Shown piece after piece: positions 1-6,215 of a stretch of DNA of 9,325 nucleotides (position 1 is the stretch's first letter; every line of letters begins with the position of its first letter). Source of the stretch: CAYPEL01 sp964409635 (GTDB taxonomy: Bacteria; Pseudomonadota; Gammaproteobacteria; DSM-19610); the NCBI GenBank assembly GCA_964409635.1, contig CAYPEL010000114.1, positions 1 through 9,325 on the forward strand, read 5' to 3'. The position numbers were made by a program, and so were the translations under genes. The notes beneath the pieces are model-generated. The model searched no databases. It was not told the origin of the DNA and saw nothing but the letters and a program-made list of their open reading frames with translations.

Positions 1-72
1 TGTGGGTAACCTTGCTGTTGTGGGTAACCTTGCTGTTGTGGGTAACCTTGCTGTTTTTGGAATCCTTGCTGT
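1..72 (-). repeat. 18-bp in-frame tandem repeat (Gln/Gly/Tyr/Pro coding)
   Basis: Three identical 18-bp units occupy 1-18, 19-36 and 37-54, and a degenerate fourth unit occupies 55-72. On the minus strand each perfect unit encodes Gln-Gln-Gln-Gly-Tyr-Pro in register with the secreted protein that starts at 212, and the degenerate unit encodes a Gly-Phe-Gln-Lys variant. The unit length is a multiple of three, so copy-number change would not break the frame. The array runs off the left window edge, so its total length is unknown. Confidence 0.9.
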
Positions 73-212
73 TGTTGTGGGGCACCTTGCCCATAGCCTG
101 GATTACTAATATCAGCATTATTTCCAAAGCTGTCTTGCGCGATTGCCGACTCAGAAACCAGTGTAGCCAAAGCAACTAGTGAGGTCAGCCAGTAATTATT
201 AAATTTCTTCAT
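1..212 (-). CDS. Secreted Gln/Gly/Tyr/Pro-repeat protein, C-terminus outside window
   Basis: Seventy residues are visible before the window edge. Residues 1-25 form a typical Sec signal peptide: MKK start, hydrophobic core, and an Ala-Ile-Ala site before Gln26. A short linker rich in Asn, Gly and Gln follows, and from about residue 45 the chain is built of QQGYP-type repeats. Such low-complexity repeats are typical of disordered or self-associating exported proteins; no enzyme domain is visible. The start codon overlaps the stop of the upstream lipoprotein gene as ATGA (209-212), and GGAAG lies seven bases upstream of it, so the two proteins are probably translated together and may act together at the cell envelope. 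The function is not recognised. It could also be a longer protein whose folded domain lies beyond the edge. Confidence 0.8.
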   Translation of the reverse strand, partial: MKKFNNYWLTSLVALATLVSESAIAQDSFGNNADISNPGYGQGAPQQQQGFQKQQGYPQQQGYPQQQGYP

Positions 213-1411
213 CTTGTCACTTCCAATTGCCGGCCATCCTGTCCTGTCATTTCATAGGGGTTGAACGAAGAGTCATCAGTTAACACATAGCTGCCATCGT
301 TCAACTGCCAGGCATTCTCGTAGGTATTATCCAGTTCAACTGTGCCGCCAGAGTAAGGATTGTTATAGGTCTCAGTACCATGGGTGGTTTCTATTGTTTC
401 ACGTTGCAGGTAGTCCTGACTGGCATTGCGTTGCTTCCAGCTATTATGCTGCATATCAAGTATTTCATTACTCGTTTTCGCTCTGATGTTGGCGCGATCC
501 ATAGCGCCTTTATTGTTGATCCGAGTCATTTTACTGTTGTGCTGCGCCATTTTTGCCAACCATTGCTGGTTAGGACGGCCTGACTTGCGCAGCATTTCTG
601 CCAACTTAAAATCCAGCTGCCCATCTGGCGCCCGTATTGCAAAACCTGGCAAGGTTGAAATCGAAAGATATTCTGTGATCTCACCCGGCATCACACCCTG
701 CATACGCAAAAGACTAAACACTATGGCAATGCCGATTAGCTCGCGCATTTCCGTACCCTGATGGTTATAGCCTATCAAAGCCTGGCCACCTTCGAGCCAC
801 TGCTTGGTCTCGCTGCCGGGCATGGCGGGAAGTTGCTGTAACTGCTTCTCAAACGCCTCAACAAAGTCACGGCGATCACGGTAGTCAAGCACCCTGGCTC
901 CCGGCCGGTTGTATTGCACCCAAGTGTGAATGTATTCCTTAGCGGATTGAATCTGGATATTGGGACAGGCCTGTTGCGGCATACCGGCTATTTGCATGTT
1001 ATGTCCAGACCAGTTTTCTTCGGCCAGGATCTCCATCACACTCAGGCCATCAGGCGATGCGGCGCGCCAGGCAAAGTGAGGCGTTTTCTTGCCACACCCC
1101 GAATCATTGATTTGCCAGCTAATACCACCTTGCGGTTGCCAGCCAACAGGTATCATAACGGTGGCAGCTATCATGGGCTGTCTAAAACCAGACGGGTCGA
1201 TGATATCTGCCTTCTGAACCCGGATAGCGCCCTGGGGCATAACAGCAGTCTGCGCAGCATTGGCACCGGCACGGCGTATCGCAGGCGCCAGTTCTGCTGC
1301 CTGCACACTACTGCTTTGACCAAACGTCTCAAGCTTGTCTGAAACCTGCTCATCTGAGGGTGAACAAGCCGTGATAGTAGCCACAATAAAACCAAGAAGA
1401 ACAATTCGCAT
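209..1411 (-). CDS. Predicted lipoprotein of unknown function
   Basis: The protein is 400 residues long from the chosen start. It begins MRIVLLGFIVATITAC, a short basic and hydrophobic signal ending in a lipobox with Cys16 as the lipidated residue. The frame stays open upstream to an ATG at 1465, with further ATGs at 1423 and 1417. The start at 1411 is preferred because GGAA lies six bases before it and because it gives a normal-length lipoprotein signal. After a short Ser/Asp/Glu linker, the middle part (roughly 60-290) is a mixed alpha/beta-looking region with two Cys in its first half. The last 100 residues are rich in Asn, Gln, Tyr and Asp and include a YNNPYSGGTVEL-type block. No catalytic motif or named family is recognised. 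It is translationally coupled to the repeat protein downstream, which suggests a shared envelope role. Confidence 0.85.
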   Translation of the reverse strand: MRIVLLGFIVATITACSPSDEQVSDKLETFGQSSSVQAAELAPAIRRAGANAAQTAVMPQGAIRVQKADIIDPSGFRQPMIAATVMIPVGWQPQGGISWQINDSGCGKKTPHFAWRAASPDGLSVMEILAEENWSGHNMQIAGMPQQACPNIQIQSAKEYIHTWVQYNRPGARVLDYRDRRDFVEAFEKQLQQLPAMPGSETKQWLEGGQALIGYNHQGTEMRELIGIAIVFSLLRMQGVMPGEITEYLSISTLPGFAIRAPDGQLDFKLAEMLRKSGRPNQQWLAKMAQHNSKMTRINNKGAMDRANIRAKTSNEILDMQHNSWKQRNASQDYLQRETIETTHGTETYNNPYSGGTVELDNTYENAWQLNDGSYVLTDDSSFNPYEMTGQDGRQLEVTR

Positions 1412-1570
1412 CGTCATTTCCATAACATTTGCCCGTGACTTAGAGCTTAGCCAGAATAACGGCATATGTCCACGACAGGTATTACTGCCGGATTTTTAAT
1501 ACAATTTTTTCACTACTACCCAATAGCTATTACTCGTTAAGGGCTTAGTTCAAGAACGAATAGATTGATC

Positions 1571-1608
1571 TATCAGCTCTTTCACAAATTGAAAGTGGAA
1601 TTCTGATA
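1571..1608. other. Nested inverted repeat in the spacer between iorB and the lipoprotein gene
   Basis: An outer pair TATCAG (1571-1576) and CTGATA (1603-1608) encloses an inner pair CTTTCA (1579-1584) and TGAAAG (1590-1595) with a five-base loop. All arms pair perfectly, but they are AT-rich, and on the minus strand no T-run follows. It could be a weak Rho-dependent terminator element for the ior operon, a regulator site, or chance. The rest of 1412-1702 shows no gene and no convincing promoter. Confidence 0.3.
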
Positions 1609-1702
1609 ATGCGTTACCAACAAACGGATTCTTACCCACAGTAAAATATTTTATAGATCGGCTGAACGCTAATCTGTTGCTTAATATTGCTTAGGTACAA
1701 GG

Positions 1703-3844
1703 TCACAGCAACGGCAATTGCCGGTGGCGTTTCCCAACCGCACTAAAAATTGCATTAGCCACCGCGGGCGCAACAGGCGGTGTGCTCGGCTCTCCGTAGC
1801 CACCTGGTTTTTCGTTGGTTTCCAAAATGTGGACTTCAATCTCAGGAATTTCTGCCAGTTTTAACGCCGGGTAGTTGTGAAAATTACTTTCCACGACACG
1901 TCCATCCTTGAAATTAATTTTGCCATGCAAGGCAGCCGTTAATCCATAAATAATACCGCTCTGCATCTGCCGCTCGACAATAGACGGGTTAATGTACAAA
2001 CCGCAATCAACCACACAGGTGATCTTGTCGACAGTCAGTTTGCCTTCTTTACCCATTGTAATCTCGGCAACCTGGGCAACGTAGCTGCCAAAGCTATGGG
2101 TTAATGCAATGCCGCGGCCCTGGCTTTTCCCCAACGCTTTTTTCCAGTTGGCCTTTTCTGCCACCGCATCCAGCACCTTGAGCGCGCGCGGTGATTGCTT
2201 TAATAAAAAACGCCGATATTCATAAGGATCCTTGCCGGCATGGTGTGCGAGTTCATCGATGGCCGATTCTGTAAAAAAACAATTGAGTGAATTGCCAACT
2301 GAGCGCCAGAAACCAACCGGAATACCATTATCCAGCTGCACCACTTCAGTCAATTGACTGGGTAATTGATAAGGCAGTTCTGCCGCCCCTTCCGTCATAG
2401 TCGCATCTGGCTTGTCCCCCACCCATTGCGGTGCGAAACGCTCCATAATGGAGGTATTGGAAACACGGTTGCGCCAGGCAAGTGGATAGCCTTCTTTGTC
2501 GACACCAACCTCAAAACGGCTAGCCGCAGCTGGCCGGTAAAAGTCATGTTGCATATCTTCTTCGCGTGACCAAATAACTTTAACCGGTGCGGAGACTGCT
2601 TCCGAAACCAGAACCGCCTGGGTAATAAAATCAACCTCGGCACGCCGGCCAAAACCACCCCCCAGATAAGTAGTATTTATTTTTACCTGATCGGCGTGTA
2701 GCCCGGTAACATTCATTGCCGCCTGCGCCGCGAGGCCTTGTGCCTGGGTAGGCGCCCAGATTTCACAAAACTCATCGGTGACATTGGCCGTCGCGTTCAT
2801 CGGCTCCATCGTGCTGTGCGCCAGGTAGGGTGCCCCGTATTGCATTCGGTGTGTCTTACTGGCTTGCTGCATTGCAGCGCGGATATCGCCATTGCTCGAC
2901 ACGGTACGCGCGTTAGTATCATCGTCAAGCGCGTCGTGGAATGACTTTTCTACAGAAGCAGTCGTATAGCCTTCGGTTACACCGCCTTTAAACGTGACGT
3001 TTAATGCTTCCAACCCCTTGCGGGCCTGCCAGTAATTTACCGCCACAACGGCAACACCATTGTCGACAGGAACAACCGCTTTAACACCTTTGACTTTCAG
3101 CGCCGCGGCTTCATCGTAGGATTTAACATCACCGCCTATAACAGGTGACTGCTTGACGCTGGCAACCAGCATACCCGGCAACACGACATCTATACCAAAA
3201 ATAGCGTCGCCCGTGACTTTGGGCAAGGTATCGATACGATTGACCGCTTTGCCAATGTACTGGTACTCGCCTTGTGGCCGGAACGGCGGATTGGCTGGTG
3301 GCGCTAGTTTAGCCGCGCTATTTACCAGTTCACGAAAGTGTAGTTTCTTGCCGGAAGGTTTGTGAATGACATAGTTGTCTTTTGTGGTGCACTCACTAGC
3401 TTTGACAGACCATTGTATAGCGGCTGCTTCAACCAGCATCAGGCGCAGGGTAGCGCCAACTGTCCTTAGCGGTTCCCACCATGCGCGTACTGAAGTGCTG
3501 CCCCCCGTTAGCTGCATACCAAATAAGGGGTTGTTGTAGAGACCGTTATTGGTGGGGTTCAATACCTTGATGGCGTAATAATCGGCGCCGGATTCATCAG
3601 CCAGTATCATTGCCAACGCGGTTTGAGAACCTTGACCCATTTCAGAAGCAGGAATGACAACGTTAAGTACACCTTCCGAATCGATTTTTATCCAGGAATC
3701 TACCGGATAGGCCGCATTGGCATCACTCCCCTGACGCGCAAGCACCTTGTCGAACATGGGTAAGGAAAAGCCCAATATCAGACCGCCACCGGCCAACAAG
3801 CTGCCCTTGAGGAAACGCCGCCGGCTCAGGTTTTCAACTTTCAT
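1703..3844 (-). CDS. iorB: Isoquinoline 1-oxidoreductase-like molybdopterin-binding large subunit, Tat-exported
   Basis: This 713-residue protein matches the xanthine dehydrogenase/aldehyde oxidase superfamily, IorB (isoquinoline 1-oxidoreductase beta) type, and is of normal family length. It binds the molybdenum cofactor and hydroxylates an N-heterocycle or oxidises an aldehyde; the true substrate is unknown. A Tat signal SRRRFLKG (residues 7-14) and a hydrophobic stretch to about 35 predict export. Cofactor-binding signatures include MGQGSQTAL (69-77), GGGFGRR (395-401), GFWRSVGNS (511-519) and, near the end, GGYGEPSTPP with the expected catalytic Glu685. The frame is open upstream to 3913, but the start at 3844 is preferred: it has GGAGG five bases upstream and places the Tat motif at the N-terminus. 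Its start overlaps the end of the small-subunit gene by 11 bp, so the two are co-translated. No FAD subunit, cytochrome c or cofactor-maturation gene lies next to it. Confidence 0.93.
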   Translation of the reverse strand: MKVENLSRRRFLKGSLLAGGGLILGFSLPMFDKVLARQGSDANAAYPVDSWIKIDSEGVLNVVIPASEMGQGSQTALAMILADESGADYYAIKVLNPTNNGLYNNPLFGMQLTGGSTSVRAWWEPLRTVGATLRLMLVEAAAIQWSVKASECTTKDNYVIHKPSGKKLHFRELVNSAAKLAPPANPPFRPQGEYQYIGKAVNRIDTLPKVTGDAIFGIDVVLPGMLVASVKQSPVIGGDVKSYDEAAALKVKGVKAVVPVDNGVAVVAVNYWQARKGLEALNVTFKGGVTEGYTTASVEKSFHDALDDDTNARTVSSNGDIRAAMQQASKTHRMQYGAPYLAHSTMEPMNATANVTDEFCEIWAPTQAQGLAAQAAMNVTGLHADQVKINTTYLGGGFGRRAEVDFITQAVLVSEAVSAPVKVIWSREEDMQHDFYRPAAASRFEVGVDKEGYPLAWRNRVSNTSIMERFAPQWVGDKPDATMTEGAAELPYQLPSQLTEVVQLDNGIPVGFWRSVGNSLNCFFTESAIDELAHHAGKDPYEYRRFLLKQSPRALKVLDAVAEKANWKKALGKSQGRGIALTHSFGSYVAQVAEITMGKEGKLTVDKITCVVDCGLYINPSIVERQMQSGIIYGLTAALHGKINFKDGRVVESNFHNYPALKLAEIPEIEVHILETNEKPGGYGEPSTPPVAPAVANAIFSAVGKRHRQLPLL

Positions 3845-4310
3845 GTGTGCCTCCGCTACGCAGTTTGATGGCGGCCAGATGGATGGCCTGGCGGATTTCG
3901 GGATAACTGCCACAACGGCAGATATTCGTCATGGCTGTGTCAATCTGACTGTCAGTGGGTTGCTTGTTTTTCGTCAGCAAAGCAACCGTACTGAGAATTT
4001 GTCCGGATTGACAGTACCCGCACTGGGGCACGTCCACATCAACCCAGGCTTGCTGGACTTTATGTAATTTTCCGTTTTTGCTTAGTCCTTCAATGGTCTG
4101 TATGGACTGGCTGGAAACAGCAGACACCGGTATCAGGCAACTGCGAACCGCTTTACCGTTCATTAAAACTGTGCAGGCGCCACAAGCGCCGATACCACAA
4201 CCATACTTGGTGCCATTGAGGTGCAATTCGTCGCGCAATACCCAAAGCAGCGGCGTGTCGGCCTCAACATCAGCCTGCATAACCGTATTATTCACTTTGA
4301 TTTTATACAT
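3834..4310 (-). CDS. iorA: Isoquinoline 1-oxidoreductase-like 2Fe-2S small subunit
   Basis: This is a 158-residue (2Fe-2S)2 subunit of a molybdenum hydroxylase. It passes electrons from the molybdenum centre of the large subunit to an external acceptor. The N-terminal ferredoxin-like domain carries Cys38, Cys43, Cys46 and Cys58 (C-x4-C-x2-C-x11-C). The C-terminal helical domain carries Cys97, Cys100, Cys131 and Cys133 (CGYC and CRC), so both clusters have all ligands. An ATG at 4319 would add three residues. The start at 4310 (MYKIKV) is preferred because family members usually begin this way and AGGA sits at usable distance, while the 4319 ATG has only AGG directly abutting it. There is no signal peptide, so if the complex is exported it must travel with the Tat-bearing large subunit after folding. 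Its stop overlaps the iorB start. Confidence 0.93.
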   Translation of the reverse strand: MYKIKVNNTVMQADVEADTPLLWVLRDELHLNGTKYGCGIGACGACTVLMNGKAVRSCLIPVSAVSSQSIQTIEGLSKNGKLHKVQQAWVDVDVPQCGYCQSGQILSTVALLTKNKQPTDSQIDTAMTNICRCGSYPEIRQAIHLAAIKLRSGGTHES

Positions 4311-4438
4311 CCAGGCCATCCTGTTAGCGGGCTACTTAATTAGTCCATCTTTGACAAGTTGCTAATGGCAATAGTTCGAATAACACACGCGACCCTTACC
4401 CCCACGGAATATCCTTCAGGCGTTCAGAGGAAGCAGTG

Positions 4439-5299
4439 TTAATCAGATGCATTTTGGCGGTTATGCTTTTGTAGAAATGCTGTAATATCATTCATCACAC
4501 CAAAGCGGCCGCGATACGGAATTGAAAGTGCGGCAAGAATAGTCACGTGATCGACACCATCATAAATGTGTGGCTCGACCGACCCACCCTTTTGCTGCAC
4601 AATATTAGTCATATTATCGATATTGCGCCGAAACACTTCTTTGTCCTCATTGCCATAGAGCAACAACAACGGAGGCTCGCTACCCTCGATAAAATGACTG
4701 GGCTGAGACTCAGAATAATCCAGACCAGCAAACACTTTGGGCAAATAGGGCCGATCAAAAATAAAGTCATAAGGTGCGGCAAGACCGATAAAACCACGAA
4801 TATTTTGATGCATCGCCGCACCGAGATAACGCTCATTCACCGTTAACATAGCAGCCATATGCCCACCGGCCGAATGCCCCATCAGGAAAAGCTGATCCGC
4901 CTTGCCACCAAAACGCACAATATTCTTAACCGTCCAGGCCACTACCGCCGCACTGTCTTGCATCATTTGCGGAAACAACACTTGCGGATAACGGCGATAA
5001 TCAGGAATCACCACCACATAACCCTGCGAAGTCAGGGTCTGGGCGACAAAACGATACTTTTCCCGGGTCAAGGTGGTACAGGCACCCCAACAACCACCAT
5101 AGAAAAAAATCACCGTGCCTTTTACTTCCCCGCCCGGTTGATAAATATCCAGCCGGTTGAGTGCATGTATGCCATAGGGTTGGCCGGCAATCAGTTTATA
5201 GTCATCAAAACGCGCGAGGGTATTAGCCACGATCAAGGCGGAAGTCGTGCAGGCGGAGAGCATGGAGATAAGAACAACAAACAACAGGAGTTTACTCAT
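4439..5299 (-). CDS. Alpha/beta-hydrolase lipoprotein (esterase/acylaminopeptidase-like)
   Basis: This 286-residue protein begins with a lipoprotein signal ending LSAC (Cys17), so it is probably anchored to the inner or outer membrane. The body is an alpha/beta-hydrolase of the HGG-type (hormone-sensitive lipase, BD-FAE or kynurenine formamidase-like). An oxyanion motif FYGGCW (66-71) replaces the usual HGG(G)xW, the nucleophile elbow GHSAGGH places Ser143 at the active site, and YGNED (Asp219) and GVDH (His251) complete a likely triad. It probably hydrolyses a small ester or amide; the substrate is not predictable. GGAAGG lies just before the ATG. It lies 68 bp downstream of the conserved exported-protein gene, separated by a stem-loop, and 128 bp upstream of iorA. 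A role in feeding substrate to the oxidoreductase is possible but only inferred from order. Confidence 0.9.
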   Translation of the reverse strand: MSKLLLFVVLISMLSACTTSALIVANTLARFDDYKLIAGQPYGIHALNRLDIYQPGGEVKGTVIFFYGGCWGACTTLTREKYRFVAQTLTSQGYVVVIPDYRRYPQVLFPQMMQDSAAVVAWTVKNIVRFGGKADQLFLMGHSAGGHMAAMLTVNERYLGAAMHQNIRGFIGLAAPYDFIFDRPYLPKVFAGLDYSESQPSHFIEGSEPPLLLLYGNEDKEVFRRNIDNMTNIVQQKGGSVEPHIYDGVDHVTILAALSIPYRGRFGVMNDITAFLQKHNRQNASD

Positions 5300-5321
5300 T
5301 TACCTTCCAGTAATTAGGTAC

Positions 5322-5359
5322 CACCTGACCGGTCTCGTTTTTTGCAAACCGGCCAGGTG
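5322..5359 (-). terminator. Intergenic stem-loop between exported-protein and hydrolase genes
   Basis: Arms 5322-5333 and 5348-5359 form a 12-bp stem with one non-Watson-Crick pair (core CACCTGACCGG against CCGGCCAGGTG) around a 14-base loop. It sits in the 68-bp gap between two co-directional genes. On the minus strand the stem is followed by GTACCTAATT, with no real U-run, so it is not a textbook intrinsic terminator. It may be an mRNA-processing or partial termination structure that lowers hydrolase expression relative to the upstream gene. Confidence 0.4.
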
Positions 5360-5367
5360 TAGTTGCG

Positions 5368-6111
5368 CTAACGAACCGCACCCGGCAGAGAAAGATCACC
5401 GGAGGCTATATCAAAAACATCAACCACGCATAGCAGAGGACTGTGGACATTTTTATTGATGCGAAGTGCTGCAGTTACTCCATCGTAGTTGAAACTGTCG
5501 GGGAAACCTACGTCCTTTTGCGGTACACGTACTTCAGCCATCTTACCTTTAAGCGCAGGCACGTAGCCGGGACTGTCAATAAAGATCGGTAATTCCGGCC
5601 AGGTGGCCGGTAGCGCCGGGTTACTGCCTTTCGGGATATCCTTAACCTTCAGCGCCCCTTTACCACAAGTGTCATCCGGGGTTAGGACGACCCAGTGGCT
5701 GTGCCAGAGATCGCCATCATTGTCATAGATGCCGTCGATATTCTCTTCATACTTGGGCGTATCGTCAAAATCAGGATGTGAAGTCAGCACTAGGGCAAGA
5801 ATGCCCTGATCCGCCTCAAAACCAACAGCACTACTGTTTAAAGTTGTCGGCCATACATAGGCAAATACATCAGCACCCGCGAGTTGACCGTGCTTGTTGG
5901 GTTTCAATTCCCCAACACCTTCGCGTACTGTATGTTGAAAGATCAGGTTGGGTCCATGCTTGACAATGCGGGTTTGTACAATATCGAAGTTTGGCTTGAT
6001 TTCAGTGTCCGTCTTTGAAGAAACCCCAGCACCAGGGCCACTGTGTGCCGTGGCGCAAGTTGCGCCGGCCAACATTAATCCACTCAATGAAATAGCCACT
6101 AAATTTATCAT
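5368..6111 (-). CDS. Conserved exported protein of unknown function
   Basis: This 247-residue protein has a Sec signal peptide (residues 1-22, ending Ala-Thr-Ala before His23) and is predicted to be periplasmic or secreted. Cys19 lies inside the signal but is not in a proper lipobox. The mature part has a notable acidic stretch at about 111-135 with DNDGD, directly followed by WHSHWVVL (135-142), and a C-terminal ASGDLSLPGAVR block. The acidic DxDGD stretch and the two His in WHSHW could bind a metal ion, but this is inference. I do not recognise a characterised family. The start is secure: AAGGAGG (6120-6126 on the plus strand as CCTCCTT) lies eight bases upstream. It is divergent from the MarR gene, with a regulator palindrome in its leader region, so MarR control is likely. 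A decayed 3' copy of the same gene lies at 8121-8259. Confidence 0.87.
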   Translation of the reverse strand: MINLVAISLSGLMLAGATCATAHSGPGAGVSSKTDTEIKPNFDIVQTRIVKHGPNLIFQHTVREGVGELKPNKHGQLAGADVFAYVWPTTLNSSAVGFEADQGILALVLTSHPDFDDTPKYEENIDGIYDNDGDLWHSHWVVLTPDDTCGKGALKVKDIPKGSNPALPATWPELPIFIDSPGYVPALKGKMAEVRVPQKDVGFPDSFNYDGVTAALRINKNVHSPLLCVVDVFDIASGDLSLPGAVR

Positions 6112-6135
6112 CTCTTAAACCTCCTTAAATTATAA

Positions 6136-6150
6136 GTATCGACTCGATAC
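6136..6150. promoter_or_regulatory. Putative MarR operator 1 (GTATCGA inverted repeat)
   Basis: GTATCGACTCGATAC is a perfect palindrome of two seven-base arms around one central base. It lies between the 5368-6111 gene's ribosome site and possible -10 elements (TATTAT on the minus strand at 6153-6158, TATAAT at 6129-6134). It shares its arm with the palindrome at 6196-6205. MarR proteins typically bind such short inverted repeats in their own divergent intergenic region, so a bound protein here would block the exported-protein gene. Confidence 0.7.
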
Positions 6151-6179
6151 CTATAATATGCTGACACACGATATCAGGC

Positions 6180-6208
6180 TTGTCAAACTAGTTTCGTATC
6201 GATACTAT
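6180..6208 (+). promoter_or_regulatory. Promoter of the MarR-family gene
   Basis: TTGTCA (6180-6185, five of six matches to the -35 consensus) is followed after exactly 17 bases by TACTAT (6203-6208, four of six matches to the -10 consensus). Transcription would start about seven bases later, at or next to the ATG at 6216. A perfect minus-strand TTGACA (6181-6186) overlaps the -35 box, but its spacing to TATTAT at 6153-6158 is 22 bases, so the promoter of the divergent gene is less certain. Confidence 0.6.
6196..6205. promoter_or_regulatory. Putative MarR operator 2 overlapping its own promoter
   Basis: GTATCGATAC is a perfect ten-base palindrome built from the same GTATCGA half-site as operator 1, with the half-sites overlapping. 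It covers the end of the spacer and the first half of the -10 element of the MarR promoter, so occupancy would repress the regulator itself. The centres of the two palindromes are about 57-58 bases apart, which is between five and six helical turns. Confidence 0.65.
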
Positions 6209-6215
6209 ATGATGT

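Noticed and set aside
1..72. Short direct repeats that could suggest a CRISPR array
   Set aside because: The units are 18 bp, directly adjacent with no spacers, and encode QQGYP repeats in frame with a signal-peptide-bearing protein.
914..1342. 142-residue open frame on the plus strand
   Set aside because: It is opposite the lipoprotein gene, which has a lipobox and a coherent coding pattern; the plus-strand product looks like random translation.
4859..5317. 152-residue open frame on the plus strand
   Set aside because: It lies entirely opposite the well-supported alpha/beta-hydrolase gene and has no recognisable domain or ribosome site.
6129..6134. Perfect TATAAT on the minus strand as the -10 box of the exported-protein gene
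   Set aside because: It lies two bases from the AAGGAGG ribosome site, so transcription from it would start within that site; no -35 box is found 16-18 bases upstream.
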